The translations under genes and the position numbers were made by a program. A stretch of DNA of 53,472 bases from Acetobacteraceae bacterium (GTDB taxonomy: Bacteria; Pseudomonadota; Alphaproteobacteria; Acetobacterales; Acetobacteraceae), in the NCBI GenBank assembly GCA_019750475.1, contig JAIEOO010000214.1:1-53472 (forward strand), read 5' to 3'. Shown piece after piece: positions 25,886-34,441 of this stretch (position 1 is its first letter; the number at the start of each line of letters is the position of its first letter). The notes below the pieces were generated by a model, which searched no databases, had not been told where the DNA came from, and saw only the letters and a list, made by a program, of their open reading frames with translations.

Positions 25886-26862
25886 TGGGCTTCCGGTGGG
25901 GCATCATCGGCTTCGGCTGGGTGGCGCGGGACCACGCCGCACCCGGCATCGAAGCGGCGGGCGGGATGCTCGCCGCCGTCGCCGACCCCGATCCCGCCGC
26001 GCGCGCGGCGGCCGAGGCGCTGGGCGCCCGCGCCTTCCCCTCGCCCGACGCCCTGCTCGCCGCGCGGTGCTGCGACGCGCTCTACGTCGCCACGCCCAAC
26101 CACCTGCATCGCGCCGCGGTCGAGGCGGCGGCGGCGGCCGGGCTGCCCGTGCTGTGCGAGAAGCCCATGGCCGCGACCCTCGCCGACGCCGAGGCCATGG
26201 CGCAGGCGGTGCGGCGCGCGGGCACCCCCTATGGCACGGCCTTCGACCAGCGCCACCACCCGGCGCATGAGGCGATGCGCGCGATGATCCGCGAGGGCCG
26301 CATCGGCACGCCCGTCGCGGTCCGCATCGTCTATGCCTGCTGGCTCGGTCCGGGCTGGTGCGCCGACAATTGGCGGGCCGATCCGGCGCGCGCGGGCGGC
26401 GGCGCGCTGATGGACCTGGCGCCGCACGGGCTCGACCTCGCGCAGTTCCTGCTCGACGACGGCATCGCCGACATCGCGGCGCTCAAGCAGTCGCGCGTGC
26501 AGGACTACGCCGTGGATGACGGCGCCATGCTGGTCGCGCGGCTGGCTGGCGGCGCGCTGGCCAGCCTGCACGTCGCCTACAACCATCCGGAGCACCTGCC
26601 GCGCCGCCGGCTGGAGGTGCTGGGCACGGGCGGGCTGCTGCTGGCCGAGGACACGATGGGCCAGGTGGCGGGCGGGCGGCTCTTCCACGACGGCGCCCCC
26701 GTCCCCTTCGCGGATGGCGACCCCTTCGCGCGCCAGATGGCGGCCTTCCAGCGCTTCGTGACGACGGGCCAGGGCGAGTTCAGCCTGGAGCGCGACGTCG
26801 CGACGGCGCGCTGGCTGCACGCGGCCAATGCCGCGCCGCTGCCGGTCCGGGCGGCCGCCTGA
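25885..26862 (+). CDS. Gfo/Idh/MocA family oxidoreductase
   Basis: A 325-residue NAD(P)-dependent sugar or cyclitol dehydrogenase. The nucleotide motif is WGIIGFGWVARDHAAP. ATPNHLHRAAVEAAAAAG leads to the EKP motif (92-94), whose Lys is catalytic. GGGALMDLAPHGLDLAQFL carries the catalytic Asp/His pair. Inositol dehydrogenase (IolG) and scyllo-inosose reductases belong to this family, so oxidation or epimerisation of the cyclitol is plausible next to ino1. The start at 25885 overlaps the previous stop as TGATG and fits the Rossmann start; the frame is open slightly further upstream. Confidence 0.88.
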   Translation: MGFRWGIIGFGWVARDHAAPGIEAAGGMLAAVADPDPAARAAAEALGARAFPSPDALLAARCCDALYVATPNHLHRAAVEAAAAAGLPVLCEKPMAATLADAEAMAQAVRRAGTPYGTAFDQRHHPAHEAMRAMIREGRIGTPVAVRIVYACWLGPGWCADNWRADPARAGGGALMDLAPHGLDLAQFLLDDGIADIAALKQSRVQDYAVDDGAMLVARLAGGALASLHVAYNHPEHLPRRRLEVLGTGGLLLAEDTMGQVAGGRLFHDGAPVPFADGDPFARQMAAFQRFVTTGQGEFSLERDVATARWLHAANAAPLPVRAAA

Positions 26863-27704
26863 TGCCGCTGACGCCCTGGGCCTGCGCGCATTGCGGCTTC
26901 TGGCAGAAGCACTTCGCGCCGGCGTCGTGTCCCGTGTGCGAGGACACGCGCAACGACCTGCCGCCCGACGGCTGGGATTTCTGGCCGGAGGAGAAGGTCG
27001 CCCGGCACGTGACGGGGCGTTGGCGCCGCCTCGCGCGCGACATGGTCGCCTTCACCACGGCGCCGCCCTTCGGCCTCGACGGCACCGGCTGGCTGCTGCT
27101 GCACGAGGACGGAAACACGGCCTTCGAGGCGGCGCCCTACTACACGCCGGAGATGCTGGCGGAGATCCGGCGCCTGGGCGGCATCCGCTTCCTCGCGGCC
27201 AGCCATTGCCACGGCTACGGCGCGTTGTGGCAGCTCCAGGACGTCTTCGCGCCGGAGGTGCTGGCCATCCAGAAGGACGACCTGCGCATGACCAAGGCGA
27301 TGCGCGTGACGCACCCCTATGACGAGGCGCTGGAGCTGCGGCCGGGTCAGACGCTGCACCACGTGGGCGGCCATTACGAGGGCCAGGCCGTGCTGCACGA
27401 CGCGCGGCGCCGCATCCTGTTCTGCGGCGACGCCTTCAAGGTGGACCAGGACGCGACGGGGAACGCCACCGCGCTGTCCACCCACAAGGCCTTCCACAAA
27501 TCCATCCCGATCACGCCGGGCGAGGCGCGGCGCTATCGCGACGTGATCGCGCCGCTCGACTTCGACACGATCTGCACGCCCTTCGAGCACGCGCCCGACA
27601 TCGGCCGCGACGTGGCGCTGGCCGTGCTGGACGACCAGATCGCCGGGCCGCCCGGTGTCCGGCACATCCCGGTGCAGGAGCTGCGGCGGAGGAGCGCGGC
27701 GTGA
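26862..27704 (+). CDS. MBL-fold-like protein with N-terminal zinc ribbon
   Basis: A 280-residue protein. Residues 8-26 form a rubredoxin-like zinc ribbon (CAHC then CPVC). The rest resembles a metallo-beta-lactamase fold, but the canonical HxHxDH reads SHCHGYG (114-120), so the Asp-His half of the metal site is missing. H171 (GGHYEGQ) and D190 (FCGDAFK) match later ligand positions. It may hold one metal or be a sensor or chaperone rather than a hydrolase. Overlaps: TGATG with the oxidoreductase, GTGA with the YcaO gene. This unbroken coupling argues for a role in the same pathway. Confidence 0.7.
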   Translation: MPLTPWACAHCGFWQKHFAPASCPVCEDTRNDLPPDGWDFWPEEKVARHVTGRWRRLARDMVAFTTAPPFGLDGTGWLLLHEDGNTAFEAAPYYTPEMLAEIRRLGGIRFLAASHCHGYGALWQLQDVFAPEVLAIQKDDLRMTKAMRVTHPYDEALELRPGQTLHHVGGHYEGQAVLHDARRRILFCGDAFKVDQDATGNATALSTHKAFHKSIPITPGEARRYRDVIAPLDFDTICTPFEHAPDIGRDVALAVLDDQIAGPPGVRHIPVQELRRRSAA

Positions 27705-29167
27705 GCGTGCCGCCCGCCGAGGCCGCGCGCCTCTTCCGCGAGAGCCTCGAACCGCTCGGCGAGGTGCGGAGCGTGCGGCTCGACGCGCTCGACCGGACCG
27801 GCGTCGTCACCGTGCAGGCCAACCTCGTGCTGCCGGACGAGGCCGCGCCCGACGCCTATGGCTACGGTATCGCCGAGGACGAGGCGCTGGCCGGCGCGCT
27901 GGGCGAGCTGTGCGAGGAGGCGCACATGCACGCCCATTGCCGGCGGGCGCCGCGCGTCGAGGGCAGCTTCGCCGGCTTGTCCCGCGAACGGCCCGCCTGC
28001 GACCCGCGCACGCTGATGCTGCCCGCCGGGAGCGACTGGACGCCCGAGACGCCGATGCGCTGGATGGAGGCGCGGCGCTGGCCCTCGGGCGAGCCGATCC
28101 TGGTCCCGCAGGAATGGGTGGCCGCCTACCCGCACCACATCCCCGGCGCGCGGACGCTGATCACCCCCATCACCAACGGCCTCGGCGCCGGGTTCGACCT
28201 GCCCCACGCCATCGCGCACGGGCTGATGGAGCTCACCCAGCGCGACGGCAACGTGCTGAGCTTCCGCGCCCTCGATCGCGGCGTCGTGGTGGACGTGGCC
28301 GAGGGCGTCGAGGCCGAGACCTCGGCGCTGCTCGCGCGGCTGGACGGCGCCGGCCTGCGCGTGAAGGTCAAATGCGCCTCCACCTCGCTCGGCCTCGCGA
28401 ACATCTACGTGGTCGGCGACGAGGACGCGCCGCGCCTGCCCATCCAGCTCACCGCCTGCGGCGAGGCGTCGCACCCCGACCGGCACCGCGCGCTGCGCAA
28501 GGCGCTGCTGGAGTTCTGCGGCAGCCGCCAGCGCAAGGCGGCGAGCCACGGGCCGATCCCGCTGCTGCGCCCCATCCTCGGCGAGGAATTCGTGACGCAT
28601 GAGCTGGAGGTGATGCGCGTCGAGGACGAGGAACCACGCGCCCTCTCTGCGATGACCGAATGGGTGACCCTGCCGGCCGAGGCGTTGCGCGCGCGGCTGG
28701 CGGAGAGCGTGTTCGGCGAGCGCCGCCGCATCCCCTTCACCAGCCTGCCCGCCGCCGCGCCCGCCACTATCGCCGACGGCCCGGCGCGCCTCGCCCTGCT
28801 GGCCGAGCGCCTGGCCGATGAGGGGATGGAGATCCTCTACGTGGACACCTCGCCCGCAGGATCGCCGGTGCGGACGGCGAAGGCGATCGTCCCCGGCCTC
28901 GAATGCGAGACGATGAGCTACCACCGCATCGGCTGGCGCGGCGTGAAGCGGCTGCGCGCGCGCGGCGACGCGCTGATCCTCGACGCGCCGCGCGAGGGCG
29001 CGAGGCGCGTGCTGCTGCGCCCCGAGGACGAGGCGCGCGCCGGCGGTCCCGCCTGGTTCGACGCGGAGCTGGCGGACCGGATCGTGGGCGGGCTCTACCC
29101 GCTCTATCGCGAACCCTCGCCCTTCGCGGCGCAGGTGGCGGCCGAGCGCCGGATGGCGGCCGAATGA
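27701..29167 (+). CDS. YcaO-domain protein
   Basis: A 488-residue protein carrying the ATP-binding signature of YcaO enzymes, which phosphorylate an amide carbonyl to allow cyclodehydration, thioamidation or amidine formation. The three Glu motifs are visible: YGIAEDEALAGALGELCEEA (55-74), TNGLGAGFDLPHAIAHGL followed by MELTQRD (158-182), and RALRKALLEFCGSRQ (263-277). The Gln usually found in the last motif is Gly here. YVDTSPAGSPVRTAKAIVPG is the conserved C-terminal strand. The end lacks the PxPxP tail of azoline-forming RiPP enzymes, and no TfuA, E1-like partner or precursor peptide is visible. A small-molecule substrate made by the cyclitol/sugar genes is therefore my inference. Confidence 0.82.
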   Translation: MSVPPAEAARLFRESLEPLGEVRSVRLDALDRTGVVTVQANLVLPDEAAPDAYGYGIAEDEALAGALGELCEEAHMHAHCRRAPRVEGSFAGLSRERPACDPRTLMLPAGSDWTPETPMRWMEARRWPSGEPILVPQEWVAAYPHHIPGARTLITPITNGLGAGFDLPHAIAHGLMELTQRDGNVLSFRALDRGVVVDVAEGVEAETSALLARLDGAGLRVKVKCASTSLGLANIYVVGDEDAPRLPIQLTACGEASHPDRHRALRKALLEFCGSRQRKAASHGPIPLLRPILGEEFVTHELEVMRVEDEEPRALSAMTEWVTLPAEALRARLAESVFGERRRIPFTSLPAAAPATIADGPARLALLAERLADEGMEILYVDTSPAGSPVRTAKAIVPGLECETMSYHRIGWRGVKRLRARGDALILDAPREGARRVLLRPEDEARAGGPAWFDAELADRIVGGLYPLYREPSPFAAQVAAERRMAAE

Positions 29168-29997
29168 CGCTGCGCTTTGCCTACAACACCAACGGCACGG
29201 CCAACCATCGCCTGCCCGACGCCGTGCACCTCATCGCCGATGCGGGCTATGATGGCGTCGCGCTCACGCTCGATCACCATCACCTCGACCCGATGGAGGA
29301 AGGCTGGCGCGAACGTGCCGAGGCGCTGGCGCGGTCGATGCGGGCCCGCGGCCTCGGCTGCGTGATCGAGACCGGGGCGCGCTACCTGCTCGACCCGCGC
29401 GCCAAGCACGAGCCGACCCTGGTCACCGCCTCGCCCGAGGGCCGCGCGCTTCGCCTCGCCTTCCTGCGGCGCGCCGCCGAGATCGGCTCCATCCTCGGCG
29501 CCGAGGCCGTGTCCTTCTGGGCCGGCGTGCCGCGCCCCGGCGTGGACCGCGCGGCCGCCCTCGGCTGGGTGCGGGACGGCTGCGCCGCCATGGCCGAGCA
29601 CTGCGCCCGGCTCGGCCCGCGCGCGGCGCTGGAGCCCGAGCCCGGCATGCTGATCGAGACGGTGGACGATTGGCGCGCCCTCGCCGTTCCCGGGCTGACC
29701 CTGGCGCTCGACCTCGGGCACCTTCTCGTCACGCAGGAGCGCGCGCCCCCGGCGGCGGTGCGCGAATTCGCCGCCAGCCTCGGCACCGTCGCCATCGAGG
29801 ACATGCGCCGCGGCGACCACACCCACCTCCCCTTCGGCGAAGGCGACATGGACATCCCCGCCTGCCTCGACGCGCTCGAAGCCATCGCCTTTCCCGGCCT
29901 CGTCTGCGTCGAGCTCTCGCGCGAGAGCCATCGCGCGCACGCGATGGTACCGCAGGCGCTGCGCTGGCTGCGGACGTGCCGGAGCGTCGCGGCGTGA
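29164..29997 (+). CDS. Sugar phosphate isomerase/epimerase (TIM barrel, IolE/IolI type)
   Basis: A 277-residue xylose-isomerase-like TIM barrel. It begins LRFAYNTNGTANHRLPDAVH. The metal ligands expected in this family are at EPEPG (Glu), LALDLGHLL (Asp/His), MRRGDHTHLPFGEGD (His) and VCVELSRESH (Glu). The family includes inosose isomerase and dehydratase, ketose epimerases and sugar-acid isomerases. With ino1 and an IolG-like dehydrogenase upstream, epimerisation of an inosose or keto-sugar is the most natural role. Overlaps: ATGA with the YcaO gene and GTGA with the glycosyltransferase gene. Confidence 0.82.
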   Translation: MTLRFAYNTNGTANHRLPDAVHLIADAGYDGVALTLDHHHLDPMEEGWRERAEALARSMRARGLGCVIETGARYLLDPRAKHEPTLVTASPEGRALRLAFLRRAAEIGSILGAEAVSFWAGVPRPGVDRAAALGWVRDGCAAMAEHCARLGPRAALEPEPGMLIETVDDWRALAVPGLTLALDLGHLLVTQERAPPAAVREFAASLGTVAIEDMRRGDHTHLPFGEGDMDIPACLDALEAIAFPGLVCVELSRESHRAHAMVPQALRWLRTCRSVAA

Positions 29998-31220
29998 GGA
30001 TCCTGTTCTGCTCGCGCCGCTTCTTCCCCGCCATCTCGGGCATGAGCGTCTACGCGCTGAACCTGCTGCGCGAGCTGGTCGCGGCCGGGCATGACGTGAC
30101 GATGGTTTCGCAATACCGCGGCGACGAAGCGGGCACCCGCGTCTATGGCGGCGGCCCGCCGCCTGCCGTGCCCGGCGTGCGCGTCATCGGGCGGCGCTCC
30201 CTCGGCGAGGAGCATGGCGGCGATTTCGAGCGCGACGTGGAGGATCTGGTGGACAGCATCCTCACCGCCCATGCGGAGACGCCCTTCGACATCCTGCACG
30301 CCCAGTACGGCTATCCCAATGGCTGGGCGGTGCTGCTCGCGGCGCGGCGCATCGGCGTGCCGACCGTCGTCTCCATCCAGGGCGGGGACGGCCACTGGGT
30401 CGGCTCCTGCTGCGAGACGCATCGCCGCGCCATGGTCGAGGTGATCTCCCACGCCAACGCCGTGCTCATCGGCTGCGAGAGCTTCGCCCAGGAGGTCGTG
30501 AACCGCCTGCACGTCCCGCGCGACCGCTTCACGCTCGTCCCCGGCGCCGTGGACACCGAGCGCTTCACGCCCGGCCCCGGCTGGCAGCCGGGCCAGGCGG
30601 AGGCGCCGCCGCGCCTGCTCTACCACGGCCGCGTGGACCGGCGGAAAGGCGCGCTCGACCTGCTCGAGGCGCTGGCCCTGCTGCGCGAGCGCGGCGTCGC
30701 CTTCCGCACCACCTGTTCTGGCATCGGGCCCGATCTCGACGCGGCCAGGACCCAGGCCGGCGCGCTCGGCCTCGATGTGCGGTTCACCGGCTACGCCGAT
30801 TACGAGGCCGCGCCGCGGGCCTATCACGGCCAGGACATCTTCGCCTCGCCCACCCATGCCGAGGGCTTCTCGAACACCATCCTCGAGGCCATGGCGAGCG
30901 GCCTGCCCATCGCCTCCTGCCGCGCCGTCGGCGTGATGGACTGCCTGCGCGACGGCGAGAACGGGCTGCTCTCCGACCCCGGCGACGTCGAGGGCCTGGC
31001 GCGGAACCTCCACGCCCTCGCGACCGACGCCGCGCTGCGGCAGCGCCTCGCCACGGCGGCGCTCGAGGAGGTGCGGCGTGTCTATTCCTGGCCGGCCGTC
31101 GCGCGCCGGATCATGGACGTGTACGCGGCGGTGCGCGCGTCCCGCCCGTCGCTCGCCTTCGATCCGGAGCTCGAAGTGGACCGCGCCTGCCGCTTCCGCG
31201 CGGCGCCCCACCTGCTGTGA
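29994..31220 (+). CDS. Family 4 glycosyltransferase
   Basis: A 408-residue GT-B enzyme. The N-terminal acceptor domain starts RILFCSRRFFPAISGMSVYA; the Gly-rich loop after the first strand is typical of GT4 proteins such as MshA. LLYHGRVDRRKGALDLLEAL opens the donor domain, and AEGFSNTILEAMASGLP is the E-x7-E motif that contacts the nucleotide sugar. The start is GTG at 29994, overlapping the previous stop by four bases. Followed after 34 bases by a PIG-L deacetylase and upstream-linked to ino1, it may attach an N-acetylhexosamine to inositol (phosphate), as MshA does. The donor and acceptor are not proven. Confidence 0.87.
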   Translation: MRILFCSRRFFPAISGMSVYALNLLRELVAAGHDVTMVSQYRGDEAGTRVYGGGPPPAVPGVRVIGRRSLGEEHGGDFERDVEDLVDSILTAHAETPFDILHAQYGYPNGWAVLLAARRIGVPTVVSIQGGDGHWVGSCCETHRRAMVEVISHANAVLIGCESFAQEVVNRLHVPRDRFTLVPGAVDTERFTPGPGWQPGQAEAPPRLLYHGRVDRRKGALDLLEALALLRERGVAFRTTCSGIGPDLDAARTQAGALGLDVRFTGYADYEAAPRAYHGQDIFASPTHAEGFSNTILEAMASGLPIASCRAVGVMDCLRDGENGLLSDPGDVEGLARNLHALATDAALRQRLATAALEEVRRVYSWPAVARRIMDVYAAVRASRPSLAFDPELEVDRACRFRAAPHLL

Positions 31221-31254
31221 AACCGCCGCACCGGGCCGCGCGCTGACAGGGCCC

Positions 31255-31974
31255 ATGCCGGTCGCCCTCGCCCTGTCGCCGCATCTGGACGACGCCGCCT
31301 TCTCGGCCGGGGCCACCCTCGCCGCGCTGGCGAACAAGGGGTGGGACGTGACCGTCGCGACGCTGTTCACCGCCAGCGTCCCCAACCCCACCGGCTTCGC
31401 CCTCGCCTGCCAGCTCGACAAGGGCATCCCACCCGGGACCGACTACATGGCGATCCGCCGCGCCGAGGACGCCGAGGCCTGCGCCATCCTCGGCGCGCGA
31501 CCGGCCTTCCTGCCGCTGCGGGAGGCGCCGCACCGTGGCTATTGCGGCGCCGCCGCGCTGTTCGGGCCGGTCCGCCCCGACGACGCCGCGCATGTGCAGG
31601 CGGCCCCTCTGCTGCGGGACCTCATCGCGCGGCTGACGCCGACCCTGATCCTCGCGCCGCAGGCGATCGGCGGGCATGTGGACCATGTCCAGCTGCTGCG
31701 GGCGCTGAGCCTCGTCGCCCCGACGGCACCCGTCTGGTTCTGGGAGGACCAGCCCTACGCGTCCCGCCCCGGAACCCACCCGGCGCGTCCCTTCGAGGAC
31801 GGGATGGCGCGGCTCGATCGGCGGGAGACGACCGGAGATGCGGCGACGAAGCTGGCGGCGTGCCTGTGCTACGCCTCGCAGCTTCGCTTCCAGTTCGGCG
31901 GGGCCGACGGCGTCGCGTCCCTGGGCGGGGCGGAAGTCTTCCGCACCCGCCCCGCGCTCGCCCAAGCCGCCTGA
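31255..31974 (+). CDS. PIG-L family deacetylase
   Basis: A 239-residue zinc deacetylase of the PIG-L/MshB family, which removes acetyl groups from N-acetylglucosaminyl lipids or inositides. The zinc motif is SPHLDDAAFSAG (8-19, ligands H10 and D13, base D12), with the third ligand H144 in GGHVDHVQL. RRAEDAEACAILGA is the conserved helix. The spacing matches MshB (AHPDD, later HPDH). The start at 31255 gives a protein that begins directly with the first strand. It is the last gene of the nine-gene run. In mycothiol synthesis the same activity gives GlcN-inositol; no MshC-like ligase is seen in the window. Confidence 0.88.
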   Translation: MPVALALSPHLDDAAFSAGATLAALANKGWDVTVATLFTASVPNPTGFALACQLDKGIPPGTDYMAIRRAEDAEACAILGARPAFLPLREAPHRGYCGAAALFGPVRPDDAAHVQAAPLLRDLIARLTPTLILAPQAIGGHVDHVQLLRALSLVAPTAPVWFWEDQPYASRPGTHPARPFEDGMARLDRRETTGDAATKLAACLCYASQLRFQFGGADGVASLGGAEVFRTRPALAQAA

Positions 31975-32076
31975 CGCGGCCCGGTTGGGCCCTCCGGGAC
32001 CGAGGCCCCTCCGGCCGTGGCTCTGACGGACCGATTCAGGCCTCCGGGGCCGAAGCCCCGTCGGTCATCGGGCCGC

Positions 32077-33153
32077 TCACGGCATCGCGACGTCGATGCC
32101 CTGATAGAAGTAGTTCTGCGAGCGGATCTGGTCGTCCGTGAGGCGCTGGCCCGCCGGGATCACCGCTTGGCCGTTCTGCTGCACGATGGGCCCTTCGAAG
32201 GGATGTAGCGCGCCGGCGGCCAGCGCGTCGCGGATGCGCGTCGCCTCCGACACCTCTTCCGGCGTCATGTTGGTGAAGGGCGCGAGGCGGAACATGCCCG
32301 AACCCAGGCCACCCCAGGTGTCGGCCGGGCGCCAGGTGCCGTCGATCACCGCCCGCGCGCGCTCGGCGTAGTAGTCGCCCCAGTTGTTGATGGACGAGGT
32401 GAGGTGGGCGCGCGGCGCGAAGCGCGTCATGTCGGAGGCCTGGCCAAAGCCGAACACGCCGCGCTCATTCGCGAGCTGCAGCGGCGCCGGGCTGTCGGTG
32501 TGCTGGCACAGCACGTCGCAGCCCTGGTCGATCAGCGCGCGCGCCGCATCGGCCTCGCGCGCCGGGTTGAACCAGGCGCTGACCCAGACGACGCGGATGC
32601 GGATGGAGGGGTCCACGCTCCACGCGCCGCGCATCACCGTGTTGATGGCGTGGATGACCTCGGGCACCGGGAAGGACGCGACATAGCCGATGGTCTTGGT
32701 GCGCGTCTTGCGTGCGGCGATCACGCCCTGGACGTAGCGGCCCTCGTAGAAGCGGGCGTTGTAGATCGCCATGTTGGGCAGCGTGCTGGTGCCCGTCGCG
32801 CTCTCCCACATCACGTTCGGATGCTGCGGCGCCACGCGCACCGTCGGCTGGAAGTAGGAGAAGCTGGTCGTGAAGATCAGCCGCGACCCCGTCCGCACCA
32901 GCTGCGTCGCCACCCGGTCGAAATCCGGCGGCGCCACGCTCTCGACCTGGGTCGCCGTCACGCGGTTCCCCAGAACCTCCAGCATTCGGCGCCGGCCCTG
33001 GTCATGCATGGTGGACCAGCCGAAATCGCCCACCGGGCCGATCAGGATGAAGCCGACATTGAGCGGTGCCTGCGCCTGCGCCGCACCCGGCAGCGCGGCG
33101 GCACCGGCCAGCGCACCCGCGCCGGCGACGAAGTTGCGACGGGTGGTCTGCAT
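32077..33153 (-). CDS. BMP family ABC transporter substrate-binding protein
   Basis: A 358-residue periplasmic binding protein of the Med/PnrA (BMP) class, usually specific for nucleosides or purine-like compounds. The Tat-type leader is TTRRNFVAGAGALAGAAAL, ending GAAQA. NVGFILIGPVGDFGWSTMHDQG is the diagnostic BMP start (GPxxDxGW). VPEVIHAINTVMRGAW and CDVLCQHTDSPAPLQLANERG line the ligand cleft. I prefer the ATG at 33153, about ten bases after GAGGGA; another ATG at 33162 is in frame but nearly touches the GAGGGA. It is the last gene of the transporter operon and is separated from the upstream permease gene by repeat copy B. Confidence 0.92.
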   Translation of the reverse strand: MQTTRRNFVAGAGALAGAAALPGAAQAQAPLNVGFILIGPVGDFGWSTMHDQGRRRMLEVLGNRVTATQVESVAPPDFDRVATQLVRTGSRLIFTTSFSYFQPTVRVAPQHPNVMWESATGTSTLPNMAIYNARFYEGRYVQGVIAARKTRTKTIGYVASFPVPEVIHAINTVMRGAWSVDPSIRIRVVWVSAWFNPAREADAARALIDQGCDVLCQHTDSPAPLQLANERGVFGFGQASDMTRFAPRAHLTSSINNWGDYYAERARAVIDGTWRPADTWGGLGSGMFRLAPFTNMTPEEVSEATRIRDALAAGALHPFEGPIVQQNGQAVIPAGQRLTDDQIRSQNYFYQGIDVAMP

Positions 33154-33282
33154 GCGATTCATTTCCCTCGGACAGGCCGGTCCGGCCCTGAATTGGATTG
33201 CAGGAAGTTCATGCGAAATCCGTGCCGGCGTCATGCCCGGATGCCCGTGCGGACGCAAGCGGGGTGTTGCGCAGGGTGGTTG

Positions 33283-33501
33283 CTGGGGGAGGCGCTGCCT
33301 CCCCCAAGCCCCCTCCGCCGGGGAGCCACGGGCTCCCCGGACCCCTGCGATTCGTTGTGGGGATTGGGGAGGGGGCGTCGCGGGAGTGAGCTTGATCAAG
33401 GGCGCTCCTTGCCCCCTCCCCAATCCCCACCATGAAACCGGAGGTCCAGGAACCTGAGGTTCCTGGCAGGAGGGGTCTGGGGAGGGCAGCGCCCTCCCCA
33501 G
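33283..33501 (-). repeat. Five-stem-loop 219-bp dispersed repeat, copy B
   Basis: Reverse-complement copy of the element at 6452-6670. On the minus strand it reads S5 to S1. S5 has arms 33477-33487 and 33491-33501 (11 bp). S4 is 33446-33466 (10 bp, one-base loop). S3 is a perfect 19-bp pair at 33358-33376 and 33411-33429 with a 34-base loop containing CTTGATCAAG. S2 is 33318-33340 and S1 is 33284-33306. As in copy A, S5 lies about 20 bases after the stop of a transporter gene (permease stop at 33524) and the element precedes a co-directional gene. It occupies most of the 370-base gap inside the ABC operon. Confidence 0.9.
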
Positions 33502-33523
33502 GGCCACCCAGTGCCACTTTCGC

Positions 33524-34441
33524 TCAGCGATCCGGCACGAAGGGCATCCCGAGCGAGGCCGGGCCGCCGCCGGTGCCGCGGCGGAGGCTCATGATGACGA
33601 CGAGGGCGACGATGGTGATGAGGTAGGGCAGCGCGGCCATGAATTGGGGCGGCACGGGGATGTTGGCGCCTTGGGCATGGAGCTGGAGGATGGTGACGCC
33701 GCCGAAGAGGTAGGCACCCACTGCCGCGCGCCAGGGCAGCCAGGAGGCGAAGACGACGATGGCCAGCGCGATCCAGCCGCGGCCGGAGGTCATGCCCGAG
33801 GTCCAGAAGGGCGTCAGCACGAGGGAGAGGTAGGCGCCGGCGAGGCCCGCGCAGGCGCCGCCGAACAGCACCGCGAGGAAGCGGATGCGCAGCACCGGGT
33901 AGCCGAGGGCATGGGCGGCGCCGTGGCTCTCGCCGCAGGCGCGCAGGATCAGGCCGGCCTTGGTGCGGTTGAGGAACCAGGCGACGCCCACGGTCAGGGC
34001 GATGGAGGCGTAGACGAAGGGGTCCTGGTTGAAGAGGACGGCCCCCAGGAAGGGGATGTCGGACAGCAGGGGGATCTCGATCTTGCCGATGCCGGCGCGC
34101 GGCACGCCGACGAAGGGCGCGCCGACGACACCCGAGAGGCCGAGGCCGAAGATGGCGAGGGCGAGGCCCGCCGCCACCTGGTTGGCCGCGAGGCCGAGGG
34201 TGAGGGCGGCGAACAAGGCCGCCATGGCCATGCCGGCCGCGATGGCGGCGCCCACGCCCACCACGGAGGAGCCGGTGAGGATGGCGGCCGCGATGCCGCA
34301 GGCCGCGCCCATGATCATCATGCCCTCGACGCCGAGGTTCAGCACGCCCGAGCGCTCGACGACGAGCTCGCCCATGGCCGCGATAAGAAGCGGCGTGGAG
34401 GCGGTGATGACGGTGAGCAGGATGGCTTCGAGAAGGGTCAC
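33524..34441 (-). CDS. ABC transporter permease (second BMP-system permease)
   Basis: A 305-residue inner-membrane permease of the BPD_transp_2 (RbsC/NupQ-like) family, with about nine hydrophobic segments. ELVVERSGVLNLGVEGMMIM is the hallmark N-terminal motif of NupQ-type permeases. LRACGESHGAAHALGYPVLRIR is the cytoplasmic loop that contacts the ATPase. The start is GTG at 34441, in the sequence GTGA, the form used when a start overlaps an upstream TGA. Here the upstream permease gene is instead 1.08 kb away, beyond an islet carrying two unrelated small genes. Confidence 0.93.
   Translation of the reverse strand: MTLLEAILLTVITASTPLLIAAMGELVVERSGVLNLGVEGMMIMGAACGIAAAILTGSSVVGVGAAIAAGMAMAALFAALTLGLAANQVAAGLALAIFGLGLSGVVGAPFVGVPRAGIGKIEIPLLSDIPFLGAVLFNQDPFVYASIALTVGVAWFLNRTKAGLILRACGESHGAAHALGYPVLRIRFLAVLFGGACAGLAGAYLSLVLTPFWTSGMTSGRGWIALAIVVFASWLPWRAAVGAYLFGGVTILQLHAQGANIPVPPQFMAALPYLITIVALVVIMSLRRGTGGGPASLGMPFVPDR

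Noticed and set aside
31975-32076. A gene in the gap between PIG-L and the BMP binding protein
   Set aside because: The 102 bases contain two similar CCTCCGGG...GCCCC stems, consistent with a bidirectional terminator for convergent genes, and no supported frame.
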